A DNA stretch of 64,000 nt from Sinorhizobium meliloti 4H41 (GCF_000375585.1 NZ_AQWP01000004.1:62001-126000), one strand, 5' to 3'; shown: positions 45,302-54,623, counted from the stretch's first letter. A program made the numbers and translations. The notes: generated by a model not told the origin, from the sequence alone.

Positions 45302-45636
45302 GGTTCGGTCCTTCAATGGGTTGGAGAAAGTGCCGAAACCAGGTTCGGCGTCACAGGGTTGGGCCAGGTTCTGCCTCGTGTCCCGCTTGCTGTGTGGCTC
45401 TTATATAGACTTTGTTAACCCTATTGATCCATTCAGCCTGATGGCCGAGCCGGCGGAGCAAATGGCTCGTCCGGTTGGTCTAGTCCGATCGCCGAAACTT
45501 CAATCTGCTTCAGCTTTTCACTGCGGCACGCGGCGGTTCACGGGTTGTTCGGAGACCGATGCACCCGTATCCGAATAGCGATGGCCGCAGCCAATCGGGT
45601 CGTTGCAAACGCCCCGGGCCGCGCATGGAAATCCGA
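45302..45636 (-). promoter_or_regulatory. Upstream region of the flp pilin gene
   Basis: These 335 bases between the TadE gene and flp have no credible frame. On the minus strand a TATATA hexamer (45402-45407) within GTCTATATAAGAG, about 100 bases before the pilin ATG, is the best -10 candidate, preceded by AT-rich sequence. This fits a separate strong pilin promoter. Confidence 0.35.
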
Positions 45637-46062
45637 TCAACCGATCGGGATGCGCCGCGACAGGTTGAGGCTGACGGGGCTTTGGGCGAGACCGGGGACG
45701 ATGAAGGTAAAGGGATAGCGGATCGACAGCACGCGGAAGGCTATGCCGTCCACCGTCTCCTTGCTGACGGCGATAGTGAGCAGCCTCGGGTCGCCGCTGT
45801 GAAAGCTCTCGCGCACCGCCCCAGCCAGCTTGGTCAGTGCTTCGCTGTCCGAAGCATCGCGCGCGATCTGCCCGATCAGCACCCGGCGGGCAGCAACATC
45901 GACGGCGTGCGACAGCTCGTTGCGCATGTAGAAGGCGCGGCCGAACTCGAGGATGCCGAAGACGAGCAGCAGCAAAGGCAGGCAGACGAGCGCGAATTCC
46001 ACCGCCGTAGCGCCCGACTGACTGCGCAACAGGCGGCGAAGGATGGCGGGCGGAGCCCTCAT
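45637..46062 (-). CDS. TadE-like minor pseudopilin
   Basis: This 141-residue protein has an N-terminal basic segment and the prepilin-type motif SG-ATAVEFALVCLPLLLLVFGILEFG (Glu at +5), followed by a periplasmic domain. It fits TadE/TadF minor pseudopilins of Tad loci. ATG 46062 overlaps the upstream cpaE-fusion stop by four bases, so it is translationally coupled to it. A longer frame to 46203 runs antiparallel to no homology and is rejected. Confidence 0.85.
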   Translation of the reverse strand: MRAPPAILRRLLRSQSGATAVEFALVCLPLLLLVFGILEFGRAFYMRNELSHAVDVAARRVLIGQIARDASDSEALTKLAGAVRESFHSGDPRLLTIAVSKETVDGIAFRVLSIRYPFTFIVPGLAQSPVSLNLSRRIPIG

Positions 46063-47801
46063 TGGACCTGCACCTGCATGGAGGACCCGAGCTCGAATAC
46101 GGGAAGTACCGCCGGCAGGGACATCGGCCGATAGGACTTTGCAGCCGCGAGCCGATAATACACGAATTGCGGTTTCGCGTTCGCGCAGGTCACCGTTCCG
46201 CATTGCGGCGCGGCCTCAGGTGCGACATCGGCATTTTCCGGGCAGGCGCAGTAGCGCTTCACTGCGGGCAGCGTGGCACTCGCCAGACGCGGGCTCTGGG
46301 CCAGGGTGGAAACGAGCACCTTTTGGACCTGCGCCGCGCCGGGATCGGCCAGGGCTGCCTGCGCACCGGCGCGCAGGACATGGTCGATCGTCATCCGCTC
46401 GTTGATCGCAAGACCGAGATCGGCCGTCGCCACGAGACCGAGAGCGAGGACCGGCGCGATCAGCGCGAATTCGACCGCCGAAGCACCGGCCTCGGAGGTC
46501 TTCAATTCGCCGGCCTTCTTGCTCAGCAAGGATGATGCCTTCGGTTTGCTGGGCTTGAACACTTTTTGCAGCAACGCCTTTAGCCCTTTTTGGCGGATTC
46601 GTCGCTCACGCGTCCCGCCGACCCGCCAGGCAAGCGCAACGATGGCCTTCCCGGCCTTGGAATCGGGCGCCGACTCGATGATCAGCCGGCCATTATTGGC
46701 CGCAGCGCCGAAGAGGGACGGGTCGAATGTCAGCGAGACGCTTTCGTCAAGGCCTACGGCCGCCAGAAAATCCTTCTGTTTGATTTCCTGCAGCTTCGGG
46801 GTGCCGACCTTGTTGAGCACCAGACGGGGCGGCGGATCGTTGGGTCGCGCCTTCTTCAGGAAATCGATCAGGTTCTTGGCGTTGCGCATGCAGGCAAGAT
46901 CCGGCGTCGCGGTCACGACGATTTCGTCGGCCTCGAGCAGAACCTTCCGGGTCCACTGCGTGAGGATATGCGGCAGGTCGACGACGACATGCCAGGAGCT
47001 CGAACGAGCGACGTCGAGGAGATGATCGACATCCTCCTCCCGCAGATTGATGAACTTGTCGAGATCCGTGGTTGCCGGAAGCAGGTGCAGGCGATCCGTG
47101 TAGCTCACCGTCAGGCGTCGCAGCAGCACATCGTCGAGGCGTTCGGGACTCTGGAGCACATCCACCATGCCGTATTTTGCTTCGATATCGAAGTTGAGGC
47201 CGAGCGTACCGGACTGAAGGTCGAGATCCGCCAAAAGAACATCGGCATCCACCCGCTTGGACATGGCGTAGGCAACATTGTGCGCGAGCGTAGAGGAGCC
47301 GGTCCCCCCCTTGACACCAACGAATGCCACGATGCGCCCCAGCTTTTCCGCCATGGAATCGCGAAAGCAGCGGTGTACCGCCGCAACGAAATCCATCGGC
47401 TCGAGCGGCATGACGATGTAGTCGCTGACACCCGCGTCCAGAAGCTTCTTGTAGAGTCCCACATCGTTGGAGCGGCCGATGACGATGACCTTGGTGCCGG
47501 TGACGCACTCCATTGCCAGCGTTTCCAGGGCCTGCATCAGGCAGGCTTCGCTTTCCTCGCTCTCCACCACGACCAGATTCGGCGATGTGACGCCGCCATA
47601 AAGCGCAGTCGCCTCTTTCATGCCTCCGGCCTTCACCGTCACGGTGGCGCGGGCCATCCGACGATCGATCGCCGCCGTGGCGACGGCATCTCTTACCGAT
47701 TCCGACTGGCAGAAGACTGCGATGTCCACCTTCGGAATGGGCAGCAGCGGGGGAGCCGTGGCTGGCAGCGGCGATCCTTTGATTTCGTCAGGCTGTTTCA
47801 T
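46059..47801 (-). CDS. cpaE: CpaE ATPase fused to a TadE-like pseudopilin domain
   Basis: This 580-residue protein has two unrelated parts. Residues 1 to about 425 are CpaE/TadZ: a receiver-like N-domain without a canonical phospho-Asp, then a MinD/ParA-type ATPase with KGGTGSST Walker A and LLADLDLQSGTLGLNFD. Residues from about 430 carry a complete TadE pattern: a basic stretch, EAG-ASAVEFALIAPVLALGLV (possible cleavage Gly439/Ala440, Glu at +5), one membrane helix and a periplasmic domain with Cys pairs. There is no stop, no Met and no ribosome-binding site between them. CpaE is normally a cytoplasmic pole-localising protein of about 420 residues, and TadE is normally separate. ATG 47801 lies 22 bases after cpaB. 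Confidence 0.85.
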   Translation of the reverse strand: MKQPDEIKGSPLPATAPPLLPIPKVDIAVFCQSESVRDAVATAAIDRRMARATVTVKAGGMKEATALYGGVTSPNLVVVESEESEACLMQALETLAMECVTGTKVIVIGRSNDVGLYKKLLDAGVSDYIVMPLEPMDFVAAVHRCFRDSMAEKLGRIVAFVGVKGGTGSSTLAHNVAYAMSKRVDADVLLADLDLQSGTLGLNFDIEAKYGMVDVLQSPERLDDVLLRRLTVSYTDRLHLLPATTDLDKFINLREEDVDHLLDVARSSSWHVVVDLPHILTQWTRKVLLEADEIVVTATPDLACMRNAKNLIDFLKKARPNDPPPRLVLNKVGTPKLQEIKQKDFLAAVGLDESVSLTFDPSLFGAAANNGRLIIESAPDSKAGKAIVALAWRVGGTRERRIRQKGLKALLQKVFKPSKPKASSLLSKKAGELKTSEAGASAVEFALIAPVLALGLVATADLGLAINERMTIDHVLRAGAQAALADPGAAQVQKVLVSTLAQSPRLASATLPAVKRYCACPENADVAPEAAPQCGTVTCANAKPQFVYYRLAAAKSYRPMSLPAVLPVFELGSSMQVQVQ

Positions 47802-47823
47802 CGTCAAGGGTTCCGTAAATGGA

Positions 47824-48615
47824 TCAGCTGCCGTCGGAACGGGAGGGAACCTCCACCATCGACATGCGTCCGCCGTTGAAGAAGCGCACCACGCCGCGTC
47901 TCGTTCCCTCGGACTCGGCGACGGAGGCCTCGTGGTTGTCGGTGATCGCACGAAGTGCGAGCGAGACGGTGCCGGAAGCCTCGGCGGCCGCGACGGCTGC
48001 GATCTGTTCCGGATCCACTTCCAGCGTCGCAGTCTTGCCGATGACCGAGGTTCCATCGGCTGCCTGCGAGACGGTCTGATCGACTGCAAGGACGCGAATA
48101 TTGGACAGGATCGCGCGGCTGACGACCTTGCCGGCGTCGCCGGAGGCGTCCGGGCGGGCGGCGGTGTGAACCACGTCGACGTGATCGTTCGGCAGGATAA
48201 ATCCGCCGGCCGTGCTTTCGGCCGTGACGCGAACCGCGATCGCCCGCTTTCCCGAAGGCAGCAGACTCGACAGGTAGCCCGTGCCGCGCTGCGCCAGCTT
48301 GTCTTCGCGAATGGGCTCACCCGCAACGAAGTCGCTCAGGGCCAGAGAACCTTTTAGCGCTGTCGTCGCGTCCGGGCGGGAGCTGCGGCTTATGAAGACA
48401 GGGGGAATTTCGCCCTCCCAGGGCTGCCAGCGCAGGTGGCTCTCGTCGATCGCCGCACCGCGCTTGAACTCTGCGGCGGCCACGAGCACCTCCTGCGAAG
48501 GCGCTTCCCGAACCTCAGCAACCTCGACTGCGGGCTCGTCGCCGACGCCGAGCGCCAGCCAGGAGGCGGCTCCACCGGATGCCAGTGCGAGCAGGAGAAT
48601 GACGATACGGATCAT
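47824..48615 (-). CDS. cpaB: Tad pilus assembly protein CpaB/RcpC
   Basis: This 263-residue protein has an N-terminal signal/anchor helix (MIRIVILLLALASGGAASWLALG), an SAF domain (VLVAAAEFKRGAAIDESHLRW) and the RcpC/CpaB fold (AIAVRVTAESTAGGFILPNDHVDVVHTA, AILSNIRVLAVDQ). In complete Tad systems it stabilises or gates the CpaC secretin in the periplasm. No full secretin gene is present nearby. Confidence 0.92.
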   Translation of the reverse strand: MIRIVILLLALASGGAASWLALGVGDEPAVEVAEVREAPSQEVLVAAAEFKRGAAIDESHLRWQPWEGEIPPVFISRSSRPDATTALKGSLALSDFVAGEPIREDKLAQRGTGYLSSLLPSGKRAIAVRVTAESTAGGFILPNDHVDVVHTAARPDASGDAGKVVSRAILSNIRVLAVDQTVSQAADGTSVIGKTATLEVDPEQIAAVAAAEASGTVSLALRAITDNHEASVAESEGTRRGVVRFFNGGRMSMVEVPSRSDGS

Positions 48616-48658
48616 GGATTAAACCTCGTCTTGCGCAGGCGGACCGTGGCGCGGTCGA

Positions 48659-49171
48659 TCAAAGAAGGGCGGAGCACCAGTGGCTTTCCGGCAGCAGCAA
48701 AAGGGCAGCCGGCGCCATTGCCGCGCCATAGGGAATGCCCGTCTCGCGGTCGAGAAGACGCTTCGCCCAGGCATTTTTTTTCAGGACGAGCGGCAGAGGC
48801 ACTCGTCGAAGCTGAAGAAGCCCAACCGTCAGGGCCGCGCCGATCACCGACGTGTAGAGGATGAAGGGGAGTGCAAGGTCGGCGCCGAGCCAGAGCACGG
48901 CGACAGGCAGGAGTTTCGCGTCACCGCCGCCGATCCAGCCGGCAGCAAAGAGGACGAAAGTGCAAGCGAGCACGGCGGAGGCAACGAGAACGCTTGACGT
49001 AACCGTCGCGAGGTCCAGGCCTGCAGCGGGCGCAAGAAGGGCGAAGGCGATCACCAGGAAGACGACCAGGCGGTTGGATATGGTCATCGTCACCACATCC
49101 CTGATGCCGGCGTAAGTCATCGCTCCGGCAAAGACAAAAAAGGCGAGCCAGGCTGCGGATGTCGAGATCAT
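48659..49171 (-). CDS. cpaA: Prepilin peptidase CpaA (A24 family)
   Basis: This protein of about 170 residues is a polytopic aspartic peptidase with the two catalytic aspartates in RDVVTMTISNRL and GGGDAKLL. It cleaves the leader of Flp and of the TadE-like proteins, and possibly the internal site of the CpaE fusion. ATG 49171 has a GAGG site; ATG 49189 is an alternative, and the frame open to 49279 is not homologous. It is the first gene of the minus-strand pilus operon. Confidence 0.88.
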   Translation of the reverse strand: MISTSAAWLAFFVFAGAMTYAGIRDVVTMTISNRLVVFLVIAFALLAPAAGLDLATVTSSVLVASAVLACTFVLFAAGWIGGGDAKLLPVAVLWLGADLALPFILYTSVIGAALTVGLLQLRRVPLPLVLKKNAWAKRLLDRETGIPYGAAMAPAALLLLPESHWCSALL

Positions 49172-49424
49172 CTTCGATGCCTCATGCATAAGGGCCGATG
49201 GGCCGGTTGGAATGTCCGGAATGTGCCTATTAAGCCAAGGAATATCCATTCGACCTGATGGACTAGGAACGCCAGGCAAGGGCTGCGATCCGGACTAGGC
49301 CGACTGGCCGAATCGCCGGCAGGCGGCGGGCGGGATATATCGTCCCATCGGAAAGCCCTGATGCATTTCGCCAAGATATGCAGCGGTTTCGGGTAACGGC
49401 ACGCAAAGGCTTCGGGAAACGTGG

Positions 49425-50720
49425 ATGAGCGAGAAAATTGACGCGATCGATGAAGCGAGCCGTTCGCCTCGGCGGCCAGGGGTCGCGCGGCGATTTCTGA
49501 AGGCGGAAGGCGGCGCCGTCGCCGTCATCGCTGCGGTGGCTTTTCCGGTCCTCGTCGGGGCGATGGGATTGGGGGCCGAAACGGGCTATTGGTATCTGGA
49601 AAAGCGTAAGCTGCAGCACGCTGCGGACGTATCGGCCTATGCCGCAGCCGTGCGCCATCGCGCAGGTGATCAACAATCCGCACTCGAGGCCGCCGCGCGC
49701 GGGGTCGCAGGCGGCTCTGGCTTTTCGCCGGGCGGCCTCGCCGTGTCCACGGCCCCGGGCTCTGCCAGTGGATCGAACAAGGTGACGGTCGAGTTGACCG
49801 AGACCCATCCCCGCTTGTTTTCTTCCGTGTTCGGTGCAGGAACCATTACGATGAAGGCACGCGCAGTCGCTCAGGTCACGGGCGGCTCGAAAGCCTGCGT
49901 GCTTGCCCTGTCGAACTCCGCATCGGGCGCGGTAACCGTATCCGGCTCGACGGATGTTCGATTGTCCGGCTGCAGCGTGGTCTCCAATTCAACTGCGGCC
50001 GACGCCTTTCTGATGAAGAACGGCAGCGCGCTCATGTCGACCGATTGCGTGTATACGGTCGGCGAAGCCGTAACCACGACAGGCCTCACGCTCACCGGCT
50101 GCAGCAAACCCGTCCAGCAGGTCCCGCCGACGCCTGATCCCTTTGCATCCGTCGTCGAGCCGGACAAGCTGCACATTCAGCAGCTTCCCTGCCGAGATCT
50201 GACCTATGTCTCGAACACCACCTATGTCTTCGACCGGCTTGCAAGCGGGGTCGCGGCAATCCGTTTCTGCGGGGGAGTGGACATCAAGGGAACGATCACG
50301 CTGAAGCCTGGCCTCTATATCATAGACGGCGGCGAACTGACGATAACGGCCGGGGCAAAACTCACCGGCGACGGCGTCACCTTTTTCTTCGTCAATTCGG
50401 CGGCCGCCAATCTGCTCGGCAACGGCGACATCGATTTGTCCGCTCCGACGACGGGACCTTTTGCCGGCCTGCTGTTTTTCTCAAGCCGCAAAAGTGTCGG
50501 CGTGGTCCACCGGATAACAGGTAATTCCGAGTCGACGCTGGTTGGAAACCTCTACGCGCCGACGGGCCAAATCGACTTCACCGGAAACTCGAGCGTTTCG
50601 GGAGGATGTACGCAGATCATTGCCGATCAGGTAACCTTCACGGGAAATTCGACGATGGAGACCTGCGCCTCGCCGACGAAGGAGATCCTGGTCGGTCGAA
50701 CCGTATCGCTCATCGAGTGA
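49425..50720 (+). CDS. TadG-like pilus-associated protein
   Basis: This 431-residue protein has a cytoplasmic N-terminus with RRFLKAEGGAVAVIAAVAFPVLVGAMGLGAETGYWYLEKRKLQHAADVSA-type architecture (positions 49490-49655): a Tad membrane helix followed by the conserved Q-x-A-A-D-x-A-A-like helix. The remaining region of about 330 residues is rich in short β repeats (…TITLKPGLYIIDGGELTIT…, …ITGNSESTLVGN…, …VTFTGNSTM…) that look like a β-solenoid. TadG proteins are secreted or envelope-anchored in Tad loci. It is divergent from cpaA, with about 250 bases between. Confidence 0.85.
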   Translation: MSEKIDAIDEASRSPRRPGVARRFLKAEGGAVAVIAAVAFPVLVGAMGLGAETGYWYLEKRKLQHAADVSAYAAAVRHRAGDQQSALEAAARGVAGGSGFSPGGLAVSTAPGSASGSNKVTVELTETHPRLFSSVFGAGTITMKARAVAQVTGGSKACVLALSNSASGAVTVSGSTDVRLSGCSVVSNSTAADAFLMKNGSALMSTDCVYTVGEAVTTTGLTLTGCSKPVQQVPPTPDPFASVVEPDKLHIQQLPCRDLTYVSNTTYVFDRLASGVAAIRFCGGVDIKGTITLKPGLYIIDGGELTITAGAKLTGDGVTFFFVNSAAANLLGNGDIDLSAPTTGPFAGLLFFSSRKSVGVVHRITGNSESTLVGNLYAPTGQIDFTGNSSVSGGCTQIIADQVTFTGNSTMETCASPTKEILVGRTVSLIE

Positions 50721-50808
50721 ACGAGCGGCCACTTCTTTGTAGCCGGCTGGAACGCAAGGGGACGTCCAGCCGTTGACTCCCACTGTCATCAAAAGCAGGA
50801 GTTTTCCC

Positions 50809-51321
50809 ATGTACAGGCGCTCAACAGGGGCCGTCTTGGTGCTGGCTATGTCAGCTCTGGTCAGGCCTGCCGCAGCGGACGAGCCAAAAACGGCGATCGT
50901 TCCCGTTCAGCAGCGAAGCATGGGAGCCGAAGGGGTGGAGCGGCTTGTCGTTGACTTTGCCAAGACCGTTGCGCTTCCTCGGCCTGCAAGCACAGTCATC
51001 ATCGGCAATACAGGAATAGCGCAGGCAAGCCTCAGCGACGACAGAACCGTGATCCTCACCGGCAAGACACCCGGCTCCACGAACCTGATCGTGATCGACG
51101 CCGACGGTGCCGAAGTGGCCAACCTCATTCTGGATGTCGTCGCGGGAAGCGGTCGTCTGGTGACGGTTCACCAGGGCCTGCGCCGGGCAACCTTTACATG
51201 CGGAAGGCGCTGCGACCCGGTCCTGCTCGTCGGAGACGACGCCGACCACTTCAACGCCACGGCCTCGCAAATTGCGGCCCGCAACGGCTTTTCCGCCCCT
51301 TCCCCGGACAATCAGCCGTAA
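50809..51321 (+). CDS. Secreted protein with only the CpaC-type pilus N-domain
   Basis: This 170-residue protein has a Sec signal peptide (MYRRSTGAVLVLAMSALVRPAAA) and one domain like the N-terminal domain of CpaC/RcpA secretins and flagellar assembly proteins (VERLVVDFAKTVALPRPASTVIIGNTGIAQASLSDDRTVILTGKTPGSTNLIVID, split by its own β strands, positions 50935-51100). The secretin domain is absent and the gene ends after a short Cys-containing tail. The start at 50809 has AGGAG. It follows the TadG-like gene by 88 bases. It could be a pilus accessory factor that docks to a secretin encoded elsewhere, or a remnant of cpaC. Confidence 0.82.
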   Translation: MYRRSTGAVLVLAMSALVRPAAADEPKTAIVPVQQRSMGAEGVERLVVDFAKTVALPRPASTVIIGNTGIAQASLSDDRTVILTGKTPGSTNLIVIDADGAEVANLILDVVAGSGRLVTVHQGLRRATFTCGRRCDPVLLVGDDADHFNATASQIAARNGFSAPSPDNQP

Positions 51322-51360
51322 CGGCATCCTGGAGCGCCTGTCCGCCGATCAGACCATAAT

Positions 51361-52659
51361 CTATGCTCGCGGTGGCCGCTGAATCTCCACCGGCGTCTTG
51401 ACGATGATTTCCCGATGGGGAAAGGGGATGGATATCCCCGCCTCTTTGAAGGCATCCCATAGTGCCATCAGAACTTGGCCGCGCACATTCGTCAGGCCGT
51501 TGGCCGGATCCGAGATCCAGAAGCGGAGGCGGAAATCCAGCGAGGAGGCACCAAAGGCGGTCATCCAGCAGACCGGCGCCTTGTAGGCATTGACGACGCG
51601 GGGAACGCTCGATGCCGTTCCGATGGCGATCCGTACCACCTCGTGGGGATCGCTGTCGTAGGACGTGCCGAAATCGACATCGATCCGGACGTAGTCGCTG
51701 GAAAACGACCAGTTCACCACCTGCTGCGAGATGAAGTCCTCATTGGGGATGAGATATTCCTTCCCATCGCGGGTAATGACCGACACGAAACGTGCGCGGA
51801 GGTCGCGGATGGACCCGAACGTGTCTCCAAGCGTGATTGTGTCGCCGGGCTTGATCGACTTGTCGAGCAGGATGATGATCCCGGAAATGAAATTGGACAC
51901 GACCTTCTGCAGTCCGAAGCCGACGCCGACACCGACAGCACCCGAAAAGACCGTCAACGCCGTGAGATCGATACCCGTCGCGGACAAGGCGACTGCACCG
52001 GCGATCATGATCAGAACGATCTTGATGACCTTGCTGATCAGCACTTTGAACGATGGCGAAAGGTCGCCGGAACGCTGAACCCAATGGGCAAGCACATTGC
52101 CGACTAGCACTGCGACCCAGATAAGGGCGACTGTCAGAACGACTGCCTTCAGAACGATCAGCAGTGAAAGACGCATCACGCCCAGATTGACTGCGGCAGC
52201 ATCGAGCGCCGCCAGGACAGGGCCGTCAAGGCCGGTGGCATATACGGCGAGGTATCCCCAGCTTACGATCGCCACCAGGCGCGACAAGGTCGGGTTGCGG
52301 ATGATCTTGGTCAGGACGGAAATTATGAACCAGGCGGCCGCGAGGGATAGCGCCGTAGAGACCAGCCATCGCTGCGACGGCCAGGTACCCTGTTTGAGAA
52401 TGACGTTCGCAAGCCACAGCCACAGGGCCAGAAAAAGCCATTTCAGGCGGCGCATGAAGGCGATGATAACGCGCAGCAGATCCGGGTTGCCCTTGATGCG
52501 CCGCGCCCTGGTTTCCATCGCTGGCTCGGTTCTGGATGCGACGAAGGAGGCGAAAACGTAACCGGCGCCGATAATCCCGAGCTGATAGAACGTCCATTCG
52601 CTGAGGACGAATGTCCTGAACCAGATTTCAAGCGGTCGAACCATCAGCATGAAATCCAC
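51361..52659 (-). CDS. MscS-family mechanosensitive channel
   Basis: This 432-residue membrane protein has about six predicted helices and then the MscS pore and β domain: GVGVGFGLQKVVSNFISGIIILLDKSIKPGDTI (residues about 240-275) is the canonical TM3 and following strand, with …GKEYLIPNEDFISQQVVNWSFSS after it. It opens on membrane tension to release solutes. The start is GTG 52659 (AAGGG seven bases upstream) or ATG 52650. It converges with the pilus accessory gene and appears unlinked to the pilus. Confidence 0.93.
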   Translation of the reverse strand: MDFMLMVRPLEIWFRTFVLSEWTFYQLGIIGAGYVFASFVASRTEPAMETRARRIKGNPDLLRVIIAFMRRLKWLFLALWLWLANVILKQGTWPSQRWLVSTALSLAAAWFIISVLTKIIRNPTLSRLVAIVSWGYLAVYATGLDGPVLAALDAAAVNLGVMRLSLLIVLKAVVLTVALIWVAVLVGNVLAHWVQRSGDLSPSFKVLISKVIKIVLIMIAGAVALSATGIDLTALTVFSGAVGVGVGFGLQKVVSNFISGIIILLDKSIKPGDTITLGDTFGSIRDLRARFVSVITRDGKEYLIPNEDFISQQVVNWSFSSDYVRIDVDFGTSYDSDPHEVVRIAIGTASSVPRVVNAYKAPVCWMTAFGASSLDFRLRFWISDPANGLTNVRGQVLMALWDAFKEAGISIPFPHREIIVKTPVEIQRPPRA

Positions 52660-52744
52660 GGCGGCGCCCTTTGAACTAGATCTGCAAACCCCCTGTTCCC
52701 AAAATGTTAGCAGGAAAACCGTTACACACTTTCCCGGAAGTGCT

Positions 52745-54514
52745 CTAGATGGAGACTCCCGCCTTGCGGAGTCCCTCCACCATCCGGTCCATCAGATGGG
52801 GATCTTGGTAGGGTAGAGATCGCCTCAGGTGATCGACGGAAAAGCTCGGATTGACCCCCAATACTTCCCGCCAATAGCCTCGCGCTTCTTCGTGCCGCCC
52901 GGTGCGACCATAGAGGCAGGCAAGATAGAAGCGCGTCATGTCCGATCGGGGCGCAAGCATCAGCCGACGTTTGAAGGCGACCTCGGCCTCGTCAAAACGC
53001 CCGAGATTCAACAAGGCCCTCCCTTGGAAATGCAGTGACAGGTCGAATTGCGGATCCAACCGGTGGGCTCGTGTGTACAGCGTCAGGGCCTCTTCGTGCC
53101 GGCCCTGGAAATCCCGTATGGTGCCGAGTGCCGTATAGGCGTTGGCGGAATTGGGATCGAGTTCGATCGCTCGCTCTGCAGCGTGCTCCGCCTCGTCCAG
53201 ACGCCGCATCCAGGAAAGGGCAAGCGCGAGTGTGTAATGGCCTTGCGGCTCGGTATCGTCGGTGTCGATGGCCTTTTGGGCCAGTTCGCGCGCCTGTGTG
53301 AGATTGTCAGGCGTCGCGCCGTTCCACTGATTGATGAAGTCGGTCAAGGCAATGATCGAAAGCGAAGCATGGGCAGCCGCCATCCCTGGATCGATCTCGA
53401 GGACGCGGTGCAGCATGCGGCGGGCCTCCATGGACGACAGCGCGCTGAACTGCAGGATCGCCTGACGGGAGCGCACGAGCAGGTCATAGGCCTGCGGGTC
53501 GACCTTGCCGCGGCTCTCGCGCCGCTCCTCTTCGCCGGCCGTCAGCTTCACGCGTAGCGCGTTGACGATGGTGCGCGTCACCTCGTCCTGTACGGCGAAG
53601 ATATCTTCAAGCCCGCGATCGTAGCGCTCGGCCCACAAATGGCCGCCGGTCGTACCGTCGATCATCTGGGCGTTGATGCGGATGCGATCGGCTGCCCTGC
53701 GTACGCTGCCTTCCAAGACGTAGCGTACACCGAGTTCCCGGCTCACCTTGCGGATGTCGGGCGTCTTGCCTTTGTAGGCGAAAGAGGAATTCCGGGCGAT
53801 TACGAAAAGGCCGGAAACCTTCGAGAGATCGGTGATGATGTCTTCGGTGATGCCATCGGCGAAATAACCTTGTTCCGGGTCGCCGGACATGTTGTCGAAT
53901 GGAAGGACGGCAATGGACGGCTTCGCCGGAAGCTGCGGGGGCGGTTCGGCAGCAATTTCATGGGGCTCGCTCGTGCGGTCGTTAGGCGACCAAGTCCAGA
54001 TGTGCACCGGCCGCTCGATGTTCTTGACTTCATGATAACCGCTGTCGACGAAGTCGATGTCGGTGCGACCATGCACATATTCATGAATTCCATCAGAAAT
54101 CGCCACGCCGCCGGGATCGGCAAGCGCTTCGATACGGGCAGCTACATTGACCCCGTCGCCGAAAAGATCGCTGTCCTCAACCATGATGTCGCCGAGGTTG
54201 ACACCGACGCGCAGTACGATGGCCCGGTCTTCCGGCAGGTCTCTGTTGGCAGCCGCCATCGCCTGCTGAAGTGCTGCAGCGCATTCGACGGCGTTGACCG
54301 CACTGCCGAATTCGACGAGCACGCCGTCGCCAGTCCTCTTGAAGACACGGCCCTGGTGAATGCCGACGAGCGGCTCCAGCACCTCTTTCCACCGAGCCAT
54401 AAGCAATGTGTGCGTGCTTTTTTCGTCCCGCTCCATGAGCCGGCTGTAACCGACCGCGTCAGCAGCCAGAATGGCTGCAAGCCGACGTCTGATGGGTTCT
54501 TTGGCCATAGGCAA
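52745..54514 (-). CDS. Class III nucleotide cyclase with TolB-like and TPR domains
   Basis: This protein of about 589 residues has a cyclase homology domain with metal-binding residues (LAADAVGYSRLMERDE; TGDGVLVEF) and transition-state Asn/Arg (DGVNVAARIEAL) at residues 10-175. A TolB/adenylyl-cyclase-associated middle domain follows (PSIAVLPFDNMSGDPEQGYFADGITEDIITDLSKV, from about 205), then C-terminal TPR repeats (LDEAEHAAERAIELDPNSANAY; HEEALTLYTRAHRLDP). Rhizobia carry many such paralogues. The catalytic residues are intact, so cAMP synthesis is expected. TTG 54514 has AGGAAGG at ideal spacing; ATG 54508 is the alternative. Confidence 0.92.
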   Translation of the reverse strand: MPMAKEPIRRRLAAILAADAVGYSRLMERDEKSTHTLLMARWKEVLEPLVGIHQGRVFKRTGDGVLVEFGSAVNAVECAAALQQAMAAANRDLPEDRAIVLRVGVNLGDIMVEDSDLFGDGVNVAARIEALADPGGVAISDGIHEYVHGRTDIDFVDSGYHEVKNIERPVHIWTWSPNDRTSEPHEIAAEPPPQLPAKPSIAVLPFDNMSGDPEQGYFADGITEDIITDLSKVSGLFVIARNSSFAYKGKTPDIRKVSRELGVRYVLEGSVRRAADRIRINAQMIDGTTGGHLWAERYDRGLEDIFAVQDEVTRTIVNALRVKLTAGEEERRESRGKVDPQAYDLLVRSRQAILQFSALSSMEARRMLHRVLEIDPGMAAAHASLSIIALTDFINQWNGATPDNLTQARELAQKAIDTDDTEPQGHYTLALALSWMRRLDEAEHAAERAIELDPNSANAYTALGTIRDFQGRHEEALTLYTRAHRLDPQFDLSLHFQGRALLNLGRFDEAEVAFKRRLMLAPRSDMTRFYLACLYGRTGRHEEARGYWREVLGVNPSFSVDHLRRSLPYQDPHLMDRMVEGLRKAGVSI

Positions 54515-54623
54515 TGGCGCCTTCCTAGTGCCCGCGGATCAAAAATACTGCCGTCAATTCGGGGTTCGCGCATTGATGCGCTCTCGCGTCAAACATGCAG
54601 AACCACTTCGCGAGGAGCAGAAC

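Noticed and set aside
45073-45747. Fifteen-base direct repeat gcggaaggctatgcc near 45073 and 45733
   Set aside because: One copy is part of the post-flp hairpin, the other is inside the TadE coding sequence; no further copies or flanking similarity, so probably chance.
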